DNA from: SCGC-AG-212-J23 sp035649175
Lineage (GTDB): Bacteria; Pseudomonadota; Gammaproteobacteria; Burkholderiales; SG8-39
Length of the DNA stretch: 64,000 nucleotides
Reading direction: 5' to 3'
Assembly (NCBI GenBank): GCA_035649175.1
Contig: DASRKB010000084.1
Coordinates: forward strand, 54,901 to 118,900
Made by a program: the position numbers and the translations under genes. The notes beneath the pieces are model-generated. The model was not told the origin of the DNA. It ran no database searches and saw only the letters and a program-made list of their open reading frames with translations. Below, piece after piece: positions 1 through 7,867 of the stretch (positions are counted from its first letter, which is position 1; each line of letters starts with the position of its first letter).

Positions 1-1
1 C

Positions 2-466
2 GTGGCGGTCTACGCCGAGGCGGTCAACCAGGCAATCCGCGACGTGCCCGACGACATGACGGTCGCGATCCACACCTGCCGCGGCAACTTCAAGAGCACC
101 TGGCTCGCGAGCGGCAGCTACGACTACGTCGCCGAGACCGCGTTCTCGAAGATAGACGTCGACGGGTTCTTTCTCGAGTTCGACGACGAGCGCTCCGGCG
201 GCTTCGAGCCGCTGCGCCACGTCACTAAGGGCAAGCGGGTCGTCCTCGGGCTGGTCTCTTCCAAGGTTCCCGCCCTGGAAGACAAGCAAATGCTGAAGCG
301 CAGGATCGAGGCCGCGTCCCAGTTCGTCCCTCTCGAGAACCTCTGCCTGTCGCCGCAGTGCGGCTTCTCGAGCACGCACCACGGGAACAACCTCACGGTC
401 GAGCAGGAGAAGGCGAAGCTCAAGCTCTGCGTCGACACGGCAAGAGAGATGTGGGGGGAACTCTGA
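2..466 (+). CDS. MetE-like cobalamin-independent methionine synthase family protein (C-terminal part)
   Basis: The gene enters from the left edge and only its last ~154 residues are present; the GTG at position 2 is just where reading begins. The zinc-binding pattern of the MetE C-terminal barrel is visible: HTC (residues 24-26 of the fragment), a Glu in the FFLEFDDE segment, and a Cys in CLSPQCGFSS. Family members transfer a methyl group to a zinc-bound thiol, classically from methyl-tetrahydrofolate to homocysteine. The fragment resembles the short YxjG/YxjH-type core-MetE proteins rather than full-length MetE. It overlaps the next gene by 16 nt, so it is co-transcribed with ligAB. Whether it makes methionine or takes part in demethylating methoxylated aromatics cannot be decided from a fragment. 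Confidence 0.85.
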   Translation: MAVYAEAVNQAIRDVPDDMTVAIHTCRGNFKSTWLASGSYDYVAETAFSKIDVDGFFLEFDDERSGGFEPLRHVTKGKRVVLGLVSSKVPALEDKQMLKRRIEAASQFVPLENLCLSPQCGFSSTHHGNNLTVEQEKAKLKLCVDTAREMWGEL

Positions 467-801
467 AGGCGATCCCCGACACCACGATCTTCGACCTGCG
501 CGCCTCGCGCCGGGGGTTGCGGCTGAACAAGATGTGCGGCTCGCTGTGCTCGCCGGAGAACCGCGCGGCCTTCAAGCGCGACGAGGAAGCCTACATGGCG
601 AAGTTCGAGCTGACCGAAGAGGAGAAGAACCTCGTCCGCAAGCGCGATTTCGCCGGACTGATCCACGCCGGGCTCAACATCTACTGGATGCTCAAGCTCG
701 GCTCGGTCACCGGCAACAGCCTCTACCGCATGGGCGCCCAGATGCGCGGCGAGTCCTACGAAGAGTTTCTTTCCACGCGAAACTTCAAGGATGCCGTCTA
801 G
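451..801 (+). CDS. ligA: protocatechuate 4,5-dioxygenase alpha subunit (LigA family)
   Basis: A small 116-residue protein of the LigA fold. It caps the active site of the extradiol dioxygenase formed with LigB, which opens the ring of protocatechuate or gallate-like substrates between C4 and C5. The stretches RRGLRLNKMCGSLCSPENR and LTEEEKNLVRKRDFAGLIHAG are typical of the family. GTG at 451 is the only reasonable start near the expected N-terminus and overlaps the upstream methyltransferase gene. The end overlaps ligB by 11 nt, indicating translational coupling of the two subunits. The exact substrate is inferred from the family, not shown by the sequence. Confidence 0.85.
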   Translation: MGGTLKAIPDTTIFDLRASRRGLRLNKMCGSLCSPENRAAFKRDEEAYMAKFELTEEEKNLVRKRDFAGLIHAGLNIYWMLKLGSVTGNSLYRMGAQMRGESYEEFLSTRNFKDAV

Positions 802-1642
802 GATCGTCGGCGGGATCGGTCTGTCGCACGTGCCCTCGGTGGGCGTGGCCTACGACCGCGGCAAGCTGCAAACGCCGGCGTGGAAGCCGCTCGCCGATGC
901 CTACGTTCCGGTCAGGGCGTGGCTGGAGAAGCTGAGACCCGACGTGGCGATCGTGGTCTACAACGATCACGGCGCCGACTTCATGCTCGAGAAGTACCCG
1001 ACGTTCGCCATCGGCGCGGCGGATTCCTACGCCATCGCCGACGAGGGCTTCGGCACCCGCCCGCTGCCCACGGTGCGCGGGGATGCGGAATTCTCGTCCC
1101 ACGTCATCGAAGGCCTCATCGAGGACGAATTCGACCTGACGGTCTGCCAGGAGATGGGCGTCGAGCACGGCTTCCTCGTGCCCATGAACCTGTGCTTCGA
1201 GCACGGCCCGCAGGGCTGGCCGGTCGCCTCGGTGCCGCTGCAGGTGAACGTGATCCAGCACCCACTGCCCACCGGGCCGCGCTGCTTCAAGCTCGGCCAG
1301 GCGCTACGGAAGGCGGTCTCGTCCTACGAGAAAGACCTCAAGGTCATCGTCATGGGCACCGGAGGGATGTCGCACCAGCTGCAGGGCAAGCGCTTCGGGT
1401 TCATGAACGAGCGGTTCGACCAGATGTTCCTCGACAGGCTCGAGTCCGACCCCGAAGAGCTGGCGAAGCTCTCGCACGAGGAGATCATGGAGCAGGCGGG
1501 CGCCGAGGCGGTCGAGCTCATCATGTGGCACGTCATGCGCGGTGCGCTCTCGCCGCAGGCGAAGCGCGTGCACCGCCACTACTACGCGCCCATGACCACC
1601 GGGATGGGGCTGATCACGTTTCAGGAACCCCAGGCGACATAG
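791..1642 (+). CDS. ligB: protocatechuate 4,5-dioxygenase beta subunit (LigB family)
   Basis: Catalytic subunit of a class III extradiol ring-cleavage dioxygenase, 283 residues, the usual length. Probable Fe(II)-binding histidines are H13 (GLSHVPS) and H60 (YNDHGADF); the third ligand should be a Glu near residue 240 (the AGAEAVELI segment). The enzyme would open a catechol-type ring in the meta mode in the cytoplasm. It pairs with the overlapping LigA gene. Its 3' end overlaps the convergent kinase gene by 22 nt with no terminator between them. No further lig-pathway gene (aldehyde dehydrogenase, lactonase, aldolase) follows, so the rest of the pathway must lie upstream or elsewhere. Confidence 0.88.
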   Translation: MPSRIVGGIGLSHVPSVGVAYDRGKLQTPAWKPLADAYVPVRAWLEKLRPDVAIVVYNDHGADFMLEKYPTFAIGAADSYAIADEGFGTRPLPTVRGDAEFSSHVIEGLIEDEFDLTVCQEMGVEHGFLVPMNLCFEHGPQGWPVASVPLQVNVIQHPLPTGPRCFKLGQALRKAVSSYEKDLKVIVMGTGGMSHQLQGKRFGFMNERFDQMFLDRLESDPEELAKLSHEEIMEQAGAEAVELIMWHVMRGALSPQAKRVHRHYYAPMTTGMGLITFQEPQAT

Positions 1643-2748
1643 CCACCCGCCAGCGCGGCGATCGCCAGCGTGAAGAGCAGCCGCCGCACGGGGCGGTCGC
1701 TTACCATCCTGCGCAAGAGTCCGACAGGCCGCGGCACGCGCCGATCGCGGCGCGACGGCGACGACAGCCGCTCGAGCGCCTTGGCGGCGTCGAATTGCCG
1801 CGAGAGGGGCAGGCGCGTATCGGTGGCGATGGCGCGCGCGGGCGGCGCTTCGCTGGTCGGCGTCGGGCTCGGTTCGATTCTCAGCGTGCGCGTGCCGTCG
1901 GTCTCGTGAGACGCGGGGCGGGCGCGCAGCTCGGCGAAGCAGGTCGAGAGGTCGCTGGCGAGCTCGCGCGCGTCCTGGTAGCGCACCGCGGGATCTTTCT
2001 TCAGCGCGCGAGCGAGCACGAAGTCGAGCATCGCCGGCAGCTCGGGGTTGAGGCGCGAGGGCGGCTCGTGCTCCTGGTGGGTGACGTTGTGCATGATCTG
2101 CGTCATCTCTTCGCCGCCGAATAGCTTCGTGCCGGTCAGCATCTCGTAGAGCACGATGCCGAGCGAGAAAATGTCGGAGCGCTGGTCGACGGGCTGGCCG
2201 GCGACCTGCTCGGGCGACATGTACCTCGGCGTGCCCAGCACCATGCCGCTGACCGTCTTGTGGTCCGCCGCGCGCATGCGCGCCAGGCCGAAGTCCATGA
2301 TCTTCGCGTGCCCGCTGTCGAGCAGCATGATGTTGCCCGGCTTGATATCGCGGTGGACGATACCGCGCTCGTGCGCGAAGGCGAGCCCGTCGGCGACCTG
2401 GCGCGCCACCTCCACCGCCTCGGCGGGCGGCAGCGCGCCCTCCTGCAGCCGCGTGCGCAGGTCGGTGCCCTCGAGCAGCTCCATGGCGAGGTAGGCGACA
2501 CCGTCCGCCTCGCCGAAATCGTGCGCGGTGACGATGCTCGGGTGCGTGAGCTTTCCGGCCGCCTTCGCCTCCAGGAAGAAGCGCTTGCGGTACTCGTCGC
2601 GCCCTTCGGCGCCATCGGCGACGATGATGGTCTTGAGCGCCACCACCCGGTCGAGCGCCGGGTCCTGCGCCCGGTACACGACGCCCATGGCGCCGCGCCC
2701 AAGCTCGCCAAGGATCTTGTAGCGGCCAATGGTCTTCTTCTTCGCCAT
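1621..2748 (-). CDS. Hanks-type Ser/Thr protein kinase with C-terminal membrane anchor
   Basis: A 375-residue eukaryotic-type kinase. The Gly loop GRGAMGVVY (17-25), ATP lysine K39, HRDIKPGNIML catalytic loop, DFG and the activation-segment motif GTPRYMSPEQ are all intact, so it should be active. After the catalytic domain (to about residue 275) comes a Pro/Ala/Ser-rich linker and one membrane segment at the extreme C-terminus (residues ~355-372), leaving almost no periplasmic part. It therefore lacks the PASTA or other sensor domain of many such kinases. The start overlaps the stop of the upstream cyclase-like gene by 1 nt (TGATG), so the two are co-translated and the cyclase-like protein is the natural candidate for sensor or partner. 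Confidence 0.9.
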   Translation of the reverse strand: MAKKKTIGRYKILGELGRGAMGVVYRAQDPALDRVVALKTIIVADGAEGRDEYRKRFFLEAKAAGKLTHPSIVTAHDFGEADGVAYLAMELLEGTDLRTRLQEGALPPAEAVEVARQVADGLAFAHERGIVHRDIKPGNIMLLDSGHAKIMDFGLARMRAADHKTVSGMVLGTPRYMSPEQVAGQPVDQRSDIFSLGIVLYEMLTGTKLFGGEEMTQIMHNVTHQEHEPPSRLNPELPAMLDFVLARALKKDPAVRYQDARELASDLSTCFAELRARPASHETDGTRTLRIEPSPTPTSEAPPARAIATDTRLPLSRQFDAAKALERLSSPSRRDRRVPRPVGLLRRMVSDRPVRRLLFTLAIAALAGGYVAWGS

Positions 2749-3419
2749 CAGTAGCTCGCCCTGCGCACCAGCTCGCGCCAGTAGGGCTGCACTTTCTGCG
2801 TCATTGCATCCACGAAAGGCTCCCGCCCCTCCTTGGCGACGCGCACGCCCACGCCGCCGCCGACGAGCGCGAGCACGAGCACCAGGCTCGCGGCCGCGTA
2901 GCGCCGGTTGCGGCGGCGCGGCGCCGCGGCATCGGGCACGAACACTTCATGGCGCCGCAGGCCGCCGTCGGTGAACGTGCCTGCCGGCCCGAGCGTCGCC
3001 TCGAGGCCCGGCTCGAGATCGGCGAGCGCGTCGCGAAAGCTGCGCGAGGCGAGCAGGCGCGAGGCGCCGGCGTGCTCGGCGAGCGCTGCCGCGACCGCGA
3101 TGCCGTCTCCGGTCATACCGCCCTTCTCGACGACCTGTACGGCGCCATGATTGATGCCCGCGCATAGCGGAAGCCCGGCGGCCGACGCGGCGAGCGAGCG
3201 CTCGGCGAGGCGCAGCGCGCCGCGCGGGTCGCCCAGCACTACCACGGCCGCGCCGTCGGCGGCTTCCAGAACCACGCGTGACCCCGGATGGAGCTCGGCC
3301 AGCGTGACGGCGAGCGCGGCCTCGAGCTGCGCCCGCAGCCGCGCCTGCTCGCTCGCCGCGCGGCGGGAGAATTCGGGCACCTTCAGGAACACCACGGTGG
3401 CGACGGGGGACGCACTCAT
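2748..3419 (-). CDS. class III nucleotidyl cyclase-like membrane protein, probably catalytically dead
   Basis: A 223-residue protein. Residues ~5-165 follow the outline of a class III adenylate/guanylate cyclase homology domain (ATVVFLKV at the start; LCAGINHGAVQVV then GDGIAVAAALAEHAGASRLLAS). A basic stretch, one membrane helix (~residues 172-192) and a short tail follow. The position that normally carries the first metal-binding aspartate (FADI in active enzymes) reads FLKV, so catalysis is doubtful. It is the first gene of a two-gene unit with the Ser/Thr kinase. Inference: a degenerate cyclase domain used as a regulatory or nucleotide-binding module for the kinase. The family call rests on motif pattern only. 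Confidence 0.6.
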   Translation of the reverse strand: MSASPVATVVFLKVPEFSRRAASEQARLRAQLEAALAVTLAELHPGSRVVLEAADGAAVVVLGDPRGALRLAERSLAASAAGLPLCAGINHGAVQVVEKGGMTGDGIAVAAALAEHAGASRLLASRSFRDALADLEPGLEATLGPAGTFTDGGLRRHEVFVPDAAAPRRRNRRYAAASLVLVLALVGGGVGVRVAKEGREPFVDAMTQKVQPYWRELVRRASY

Positions 3420-3450
3420 CGGACCGGCAGGATGCAGCCTCCGGGCATCT

Positions 3451-3478
3451 TTGAAAAGGAAATACGCCGGGTTAGAAT
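3451..3478 (+). promoter_or_regulatory. sigma70-type promoter of the ahcY operon
   Basis: TTGAAA (3451-3456), a 16-nt spacer, then TAGAAT (3473-3478). The predicted start of transcription, about 7 nt downstream, falls at the first base of riboswitch helix P1 (3485), so promoter and aptamer positions support each other. Confidence 0.75.
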
Positions 3479-3483
3479 TTCCC

Positions 3484-3556
3484 CCGCTGAGGAGCGTTGC
3501 GTCCCCGCCCCGGGGTCAGGCTCAGCGAAACGCATTACCCCATCAACGGCGCTCGC
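3484..3556 (+). promoter_or_regulatory. S-adenosylhomocysteine (SAH) riboswitch
   Basis: The conserved SAH-aptamer pieces appear in order: P1 5' strand CGCTGAG (3485-3491) pairing with CTCAGCG (3521-3527); the core GAGGAGCGTTGC; CAGGCTCAG; and the pseudoknot partner AACGGCGCTC (3545-3554), whose CGCTC pairs with GAGCG (3492-3496). It sits directly upstream of ahcY, the SAH hydrolase gene and the classic target of this RNA class. SAH riboswitches are ON switches: ligand binding raises expression. The call rests on sequence and pairing; no covariance search was possible. Confidence 0.92.
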
Positions 3557-3585
3557 ACCGGAAACGGTGCGGGCGCTTTGCTTTT
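3549..3585 (+). terminator. riboswitch-controlled intrinsic terminator ahead of ahcY
   Basis: A 12-bp hairpin: GCGC-T-CGCACCG (3549-3560), GAAA loop (3561-3564), CGGTGCG-G-GCGC (3565-3576), one G-U pair, followed by TTTGCTTTT. Its 5' arm contains CGCTC (3550-3554), the same bases needed for the SAH-riboswitch pseudoknot. The two structures exclude each other, which is the arrangement expected for SAH-induced antitermination. Confidence 0.75.
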
Positions 3586-3601
3586 CCGGAGACCGTTTGC
3601 C

Positions 3602-5017
3602 ATGAACGCAGCCGTCGTAGATCCGAAGTTCACCGATTACCGCGTCGCCGACCTAAAGCTCGCGGACTGGGGGCGCAAGGAGATCCTGATCGCCGAGTCC
3701 GAGATGCCGGCGCTCATGGCGATCCGCGCCGAGTATGCGACGAGAAAGCCATTGAAGGGCGCGCGCGTCGCGGGATCGCTGCACATGACGATTCAGACCG
3801 CGGTGCTGATCGAGACGCTGAAGACGCTGGGCGCCGAGGTGCGCTGGGCCTCGTGCAACATCTTCTCCACGCAGGACCACGCCGCCGCGGCGATCGCCGC
3901 GAGGGGGACACCCGTTTTCGCCTACAAGGGCGAGTCGCTCGACGAGTACTGGGAGTACACCCACCGGATCTTCGAGTTCGGCGCTCAAGGGCCGAACATG
4001 ATCCTCGACGACGGCGGCGACGCCACGCTTCTCGTGCACCTCGGGCAGAAGGCCGAGCGGGATCGCTCGGTGCTCGCCAAGCCGACCAGCGAGGAAGAAC
4101 TTTCCTTGTATAGGGCAATTGAAAAGCGGCTCAACGCCGACCCCGGCTGGTACTCGCGCGTCGCCAAGGACATCAAGGGCGTCACCGAAGAAACCACCAC
4201 CGGCGTGCACCGCCTCTACCAGATGGCGAAGGAGAAGCGGCTGCTCTTCCCCGCGATCAACGTGAACGACTCGGTCACCAAGTCCAAGTTCGACAACATC
4301 TACGGCTGCCGCGAGTCGCTCGTCGACGGCATCAAGCGCGCGACCGACGTGATGGTGGCCGGCAAGGTCGCGGTAGTCGCGGGCTACGGCGAGGTCGGCA
4401 AGGGCTCGGCGCAGGCGCTGCGGGGCCTGCAGGCCCAGGTGTGGGTGACCGAGATCGACCCGATCTGCGCGCTGCAGGCGGCGATGGAGGGCTACAGGGT
4501 GGTGACGATGGACTACGCCGCCGACAAGGCCGACATCTTCGTCACCGCCACCGGCAACTTCAACGTCATCACGCACGGGCACATGAAGCGGATGAAGAAC
4601 AACGCCATCGTGTGCAACATCGGTCACTTCGACAACGAGATCGACATCGCGAGCCTCAAGGCCTGCAAGTGGGACAACATCAAGCCCCAGGTCGACCACG
4701 TCATCTTCCCCGACGGAAAGCGCATTATCCTGCTCGCGGAAGGAAGGCTGGTGAACCTCGGCTGCGCGACGGGCCATCCCTCCTACGTCATGAGCTCCTC
4801 ATTCGCCAATCAGGTGCTCGCGCAGATCGAGCTCTTTACCAACACGGCGAACTACCCCGTCGGCGTGTACATCCTGCCTAAGCACCTGGACGAGAAGGTG
4901 GCGCGCCTGCAGCTTTCCAAGCTCGGCGCGATGCTCACGGAGCTGACCGACGAGCAGGCGCGCTACATCGGCGTGGCGAAAGAAGGCCCCTACAAGTCCG
5001 ACCATTACCGGTACTGA
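3602..5017 (+). CDS. ahcY: adenosylhomocysteinase (SAH hydrolase)
   Basis: A 471-residue enzyme that splits S-adenosylhomocysteine into adenosine and homocysteine, relieving product inhibition of SAM-dependent methyltransferases. The NAD-binding motif GYGEVGKGSA and the C-terminal KSDHYRY, which reaches into the partner subunit's NAD site, are intact. A proteobacterial-type insert (SEEELSLYRAI region) is present. ATG 3602 is chosen because GGAG (3588-3591) lies 10 nt upstream and the protein then begins like known family members. The open frame extends further upstream, but that part is the riboswitch. The stop overlaps the next ATG by 1 nt. Expression is predicted to rise with SAH. Confidence 0.97.
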   Translation: MNAAVVDPKFTDYRVADLKLADWGRKEILIAESEMPALMAIRAEYATRKPLKGARVAGSLHMTIQTAVLIETLKTLGAEVRWASCNIFSTQDHAAAAIAARGTPVFAYKGESLDEYWEYTHRIFEFGAQGPNMILDDGGDATLLVHLGQKAERDRSVLAKPTSEEELSLYRAIEKRLNADPGWYSRVAKDIKGVTEETTTGVHRLYQMAKEKRLLFPAINVNDSVTKSKFDNIYGCRESLVDGIKRATDVMVAGKVAVVAGYGEVGKGSAQALRGLQAQVWVTEIDPICALQAAMEGYRVVTMDYAADKADIFVTATGNFNVITHGHMKRMKNNAIVCNIGHFDNEIDIASLKACKWDNIKPQVDHVIFPDGKRIILLAEGRLVNLGCATGHPSYVMSSSFANQVLAQIELFTNTANYPVGVYILPKHLDEKVARLQLSKLGAMLTELTDEQARYIGVAKEGPYKSDHYRY

Positions 5018-5946
5018 TGAAAGTCCTCGTGATGGGCGCGGGCGGCGTCGGCGGTTATTTCGGCGCCCGCCTGCTGCAAGCCGGGTGTGAGGTCATCTTC
5101 ATCGCCCGCGGCCGGCACTTGGAGGTGCTGCAGAAGGACGGCCTGACGCTGAAGAGCCCGCTCGGCGATACCAGGATCGCCGTGAAGGCGCTACAGGATC
5201 CCGCGCAGGCCGGGAGGGTCGAGGTGGTGCTTTTCTGCGTGAAGCTATGGGACACCGAGGGCGCCGCCGAGCAGGTTAAGCCCGTGATCGGTCCGGAAAC
5301 CATCGTGATCCCGTTCCAGAACGGCGTCGAGTCGATCGAGCGTCTCAGGAAGGTCCTCCCGGAGAAGTGCGTGATGGGCGGCTCGGCCTACATCGGTACT
5401 CGCATCGCCTCGCCGGGGGTGATCGAACACACGGGCACGATGGCGCGCATCCGCTTCGGCGCGCTCGTGCCGGCGCAGCGCCAGCCCGCAGAGCGCTTCC
5501 TCGCCGCTTGCCGCAAGGCAGGCTTTGGCGCGGAACTCGAGGAGGACATCGTCTCGATCAACTGGGAGAAGTTCATCTTCCTCGTTGCGCTTTCGAGCGC
5601 CACTGCGGTGGCGCGCGCGCCGCTTGGCATGGTGCGCTCGGATCCCGATCTGCGTTGGCTCTTCGAAGAGGCGATGCGCGAGACCTACCGTCTTGCGCTC
5701 GCGAGAAACGCGAAGCTGCCGCCCGACTTCGTCGACAAGCAGCTCGCCTTCGCCGACTCGCTGCCGGCCGAGATGCGCGCCTCGCTGCTGCACGACCTGC
5801 AGGCCGGCGGCAGGCTTGAGGCGCCCTGGCTCTGCGGCGCAGTGGCGCGCATGTCGCGCGAGGCAGGGCTCGACGCACCAGTGAATCACGCGGTATATGC
5901 GGCGCTCAAGCCTTACATCGGTGGATCTGAAGTCCAAGCTCGCTGA
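5017..5946 (+). CDS. panE: 2-dehydropantoate 2-reductase family protein (PanE/ApbA)
   Basis: A 309-residue protein with an N-terminal NADPH-binding Rossmann motif GAGGVGGYFGA (residues 7-17), a PanE-like catalytic segment (NWEKFIFLVALSSATA) and the C-terminal helical domain (ARNAKLPPDFVDKQ to the end). Canonical PanE reduces ketopantoate to pantoate for coenzyme A synthesis, and panB is also in this window (13166-14014), but not adjacent. It sits between ahcY and an MTHFR-like gene with 1-nt and about 50-nt overlaps, so it is driven by the SAH riboswitch promoter. The PanE fold covers several ketoacid reductases; the position in a one-carbon operon leaves the substrate open. Confidence 0.8.
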   Translation: MKVLVMGAGGVGGYFGARLLQAGCEVIFIARGRHLEVLQKDGLTLKSPLGDTRIAVKALQDPAQAGRVEVVLFCVKLWDTEGAAEQVKPVIGPETIVIPFQNGVESIERLRKVLPEKCVMGGSAYIGTRIASPGVIEHTGTMARIRFGALVPAQRQPAERFLAACRKAGFGAELEEDIVSINWEKFIFLVALSSATAVARAPLGMVRSDPDLRWLFEEAMRETYRLALARNAKLPPDFVDKQLAFADSLPAEMRASLLHDLQAGGRLEAPWLCGAVARMSREAGLDAPVNHAVYAALKPYIGGSEVQAR

Positions 5947-6850
5947 CCCGGCGCAGGGCGTCCTCCTCTACGGCACGACGCCGCCGCGCCTGGGAACCGC
6001 CGCCACGGACGTCGACTCGGCGGTGGAGAAGCTCGCCGCGCGCCTCTCGGGCCTGCCGCTGGACGGCCTGGTGGTCTACGACATCCAGGACGAGACCGGA
6101 CGCACCGCGACGCCGCGGCCCTTCCCGTTCTCCGGCACCCTCGACCCGCGCGGCTACGCCGCGGCGCTCGAGCAGCGACTTGGCCTGCCGGCGATCACCT
6201 ACAAGGCGCTCGGCGAGGCCGACGAGGCGCAGTGGAGCACGTGGCTTTTCGAGGCAGCGCACCTGCACCGCCTGCGCTTCGTGTCGGTCGTGGGGCGTCC
6301 GACCTCCGGAGTGCGCTACGAGCTCACGCTCTCGCGCGCCATCCGCCTCGCCGCGGCGCACGCCGCCGGCTTCACCGTCGGCGGCGTGGCGATCGCCGAG
6401 CGGCATACCGCCGAGCGCAGCGAGTCGGCGCGGCTCCTCGCGAAGGGCCTGGAGGGCTGCGCATACTTCATCTCGCAGACGGTCTACCATGCGCCGCCGA
6501 CCGAGCGCCTGCTGGCGGACTACCTGCGCGACTGCCGCGGCGCGGGGCTCGAGCCTCGGCGTGTAGTGCTCACCTTCGCACCCTGCGGTCGCGAGCGGAC
6601 GCTCGCCTTCCTGCGTTGGCTCGGCGTCAACGTTGCGCCCGAGGCCGAGCGCGCCATCCTGGGCGCCGCCCGGCCGCTAGAAAGATCGATCGAGATCTGC
6701 CGCGACAACCTGCGCCGCATCCTCGATCATCCGTATGCTGCCCACATCCCGCTCGGGGTGAATGTCGAGAGCGTCTCGATCCACCGCGACGAGATCGACG
6801 CGAGCGTCGAGCTCTTCCACGCACTGCGCGAAGTGCTTGCCGGCCGATGA
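5897..6850 (+). CDS. methylenetetrahydrofolate reductase superfamily protein
   Basis: About 310 residues with features of the MTHFR barrel: LYGTTPPR near the start, VVYDIQDE, LRFVSVVGRP and VGGVAIAERH. I recognise the superfamily but not canonical MetF, and the protein has only the catalytic domain. It would make 5-methyl-THF, or act on a related folate, for methionine regeneration. This fits its place behind ahcY in the SAH-controlled operon and the MetE-like gene further upstream. Two starts are possible: ATG 5897 (50-nt overlap with the previous gene) or GTG 5921. The second gives a start (MDLKSKLADP) closer to what I would expect; neither has a clear ribosome-binding site. Confidence 0.6.
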   Translation: MRRSSLTSVDLKSKLADPAQGVLLYGTTPPRLGTAATDVDSAVEKLAARLSGLPLDGLVVYDIQDETGRTATPRPFPFSGTLDPRGYAAALEQRLGLPAITYKALGEADEAQWSTWLFEAAHLHRLRFVSVVGRPTSGVRYELTLSRAIRLAAAHAAGFTVGGVAIAERHTAERSESARLLAKGLEGCAYFISQTVYHAPPTERLLADYLRDCRGAGLEPRRVVLTFAPCGRERTLAFLRWLGVNVAPEAERAILGAARPLERSIEICRDNLRRILDHPYAAHIPLGVNVESVSIHRDEIDASVELFHALREVLAGR

Positions 6851-6859
6851 AAGCGCTCA

Positions 6860-7864
6860 TCAAGAAGTAGCGAGCCGCCAGGGCGCGCCCGGGGCGTCTC
6901 GGCAAGCGCCATAGCGAAACGGCATGGCGTCGCGGCCGGGCGTGAGAAAGCGCAGATCCACGAACCAGACGCAGGTCGAGCCCGAACTCGTGCCATCGAA
7001 CGCCGGCAGGTCGGCGAACCAGCGGTACACCGCGAGCGCGGGCGACTCCCACGCTTCCCGGGCGATCGCGCTCCCGTAGCGCGGCCGGCTCTCCCAGCGC
7101 GCCTGTGCGCGCGGCAGGTACGCAGCGTCGAGGCGCGACACAAAGCCATCGCCGGGCCGATAGCCCGGCGGCTCCTCGCGAACGAGATTGATGTGCGCGA
7201 AGTAGTGCTCGCTGTCGGTGCTCACGAACACCGTCCAGTTGAAGGGCGATACCGGGCGCGGGTGCGCTTCGATGCGCGCTCCCGCCAACGCTCTCTTGTT
7301 TGCAAAGGATTCCGCGAACTCGAGCGCCTGTTGCCTCTGCGCGTACTGCAGGCCGACGTAGCCGGCGAGCACCAGGCTCGCCGCGAGCGCCGGAACTTTC
7401 GAGCGGTGCCACAGCGCCGAGCCGACCAGCCCGGCCATGATAATGCCGGTGAACCACAGGTCGATGATGAAGGTCGTCCCGATGCTTGCCCGCCAGTCGG
7501 AAAGCGGGGCAAGCACGATCGTGCCGAAACTCGTGATCAGGTCCCCCGCGATGTGCGCGTAGAGCGCCATGACAGTGACGGGATACAGCGCGCGCCAGCC
7601 GCCCTGCTCCCGGAGCAGCTTGGAAAGCAGCCACGCGAGCAAGAGCGCCCAGAGCGGCGCAAGCAGCACGGAGTGCGTCACCCCGCGATGGTGCAGGAGG
7701 TACTCCACCGGGCCGATGAGGCCGATGACGAAGTCAAGGTCTGGCGCCGCGGCGGCGAAGAAGCCGGCGGCGACGCGACGCGGCGTCGAGCGCGGCCGCG
7801 CATCCTTCGGCGCCGTGGCGCGCGCAAGCAAAGCCCCCGAGAGAGCGTGGGTCAGCGTGTCCAT
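6860..7864 (-). CDS. membrane-bound metal-dependent hydrolase, YdjM/DUF457 family
   Basis: A 334-residue inner-membrane protein starting MDTLTHALSGALLARA, the usual opening of the YdjM family. The family's histidine and aspartate residues are present: H in LTHALSG, HHRGVTHS, and YAHIAGDLITSFGT. About five hydrophobic helices are seen up to residue ~180, followed by a soluble C-terminal half. Family members are annotated as metal-dependent hydrolases, but the physiological substrate is unknown to me. ATG 7864 is only 4 nt from a 25-nt palindrome and has no Shine-Dalgarno sequence. It ends 9 nt from the convergent MTHFR-like gene. Confidence 0.8.
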   Translation of the reverse strand: MDTLTHALSGALLARATAPKDARPRSTPRRVAAGFFAAAAPDLDFVIGLIGPVEYLLHHRGVTHSVLLAPLWALLLAWLLSKLLREQGGWRALYPVTVMALYAHIAGDLITSFGTIVLAPLSDWRASIGTTFIIDLWFTGIIMAGLVGSALWHRSKVPALAASLVLAGYVGLQYAQRQQALEFAESFANKRALAGARIEAHPRPVSPFNWTVFVSTDSEHYFAHINLVREEPPGYRPGDGFVSRLDAAYLPRAQARWESRPRYGSAIAREAWESPALAVYRWFADLPAFDGTSSGSTCVWFVDLRFLTPGRDAMPFRYGACRDAPGAPWRLATS

Positions 7865-7867
7865 GAA

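Noticed and set aside
3653..4777. Minus-strand open frame opposite ahcY
   Set aside because: Its codon pattern mirrors ahcY and the protein has no recognisable domain; ahcY is certain.
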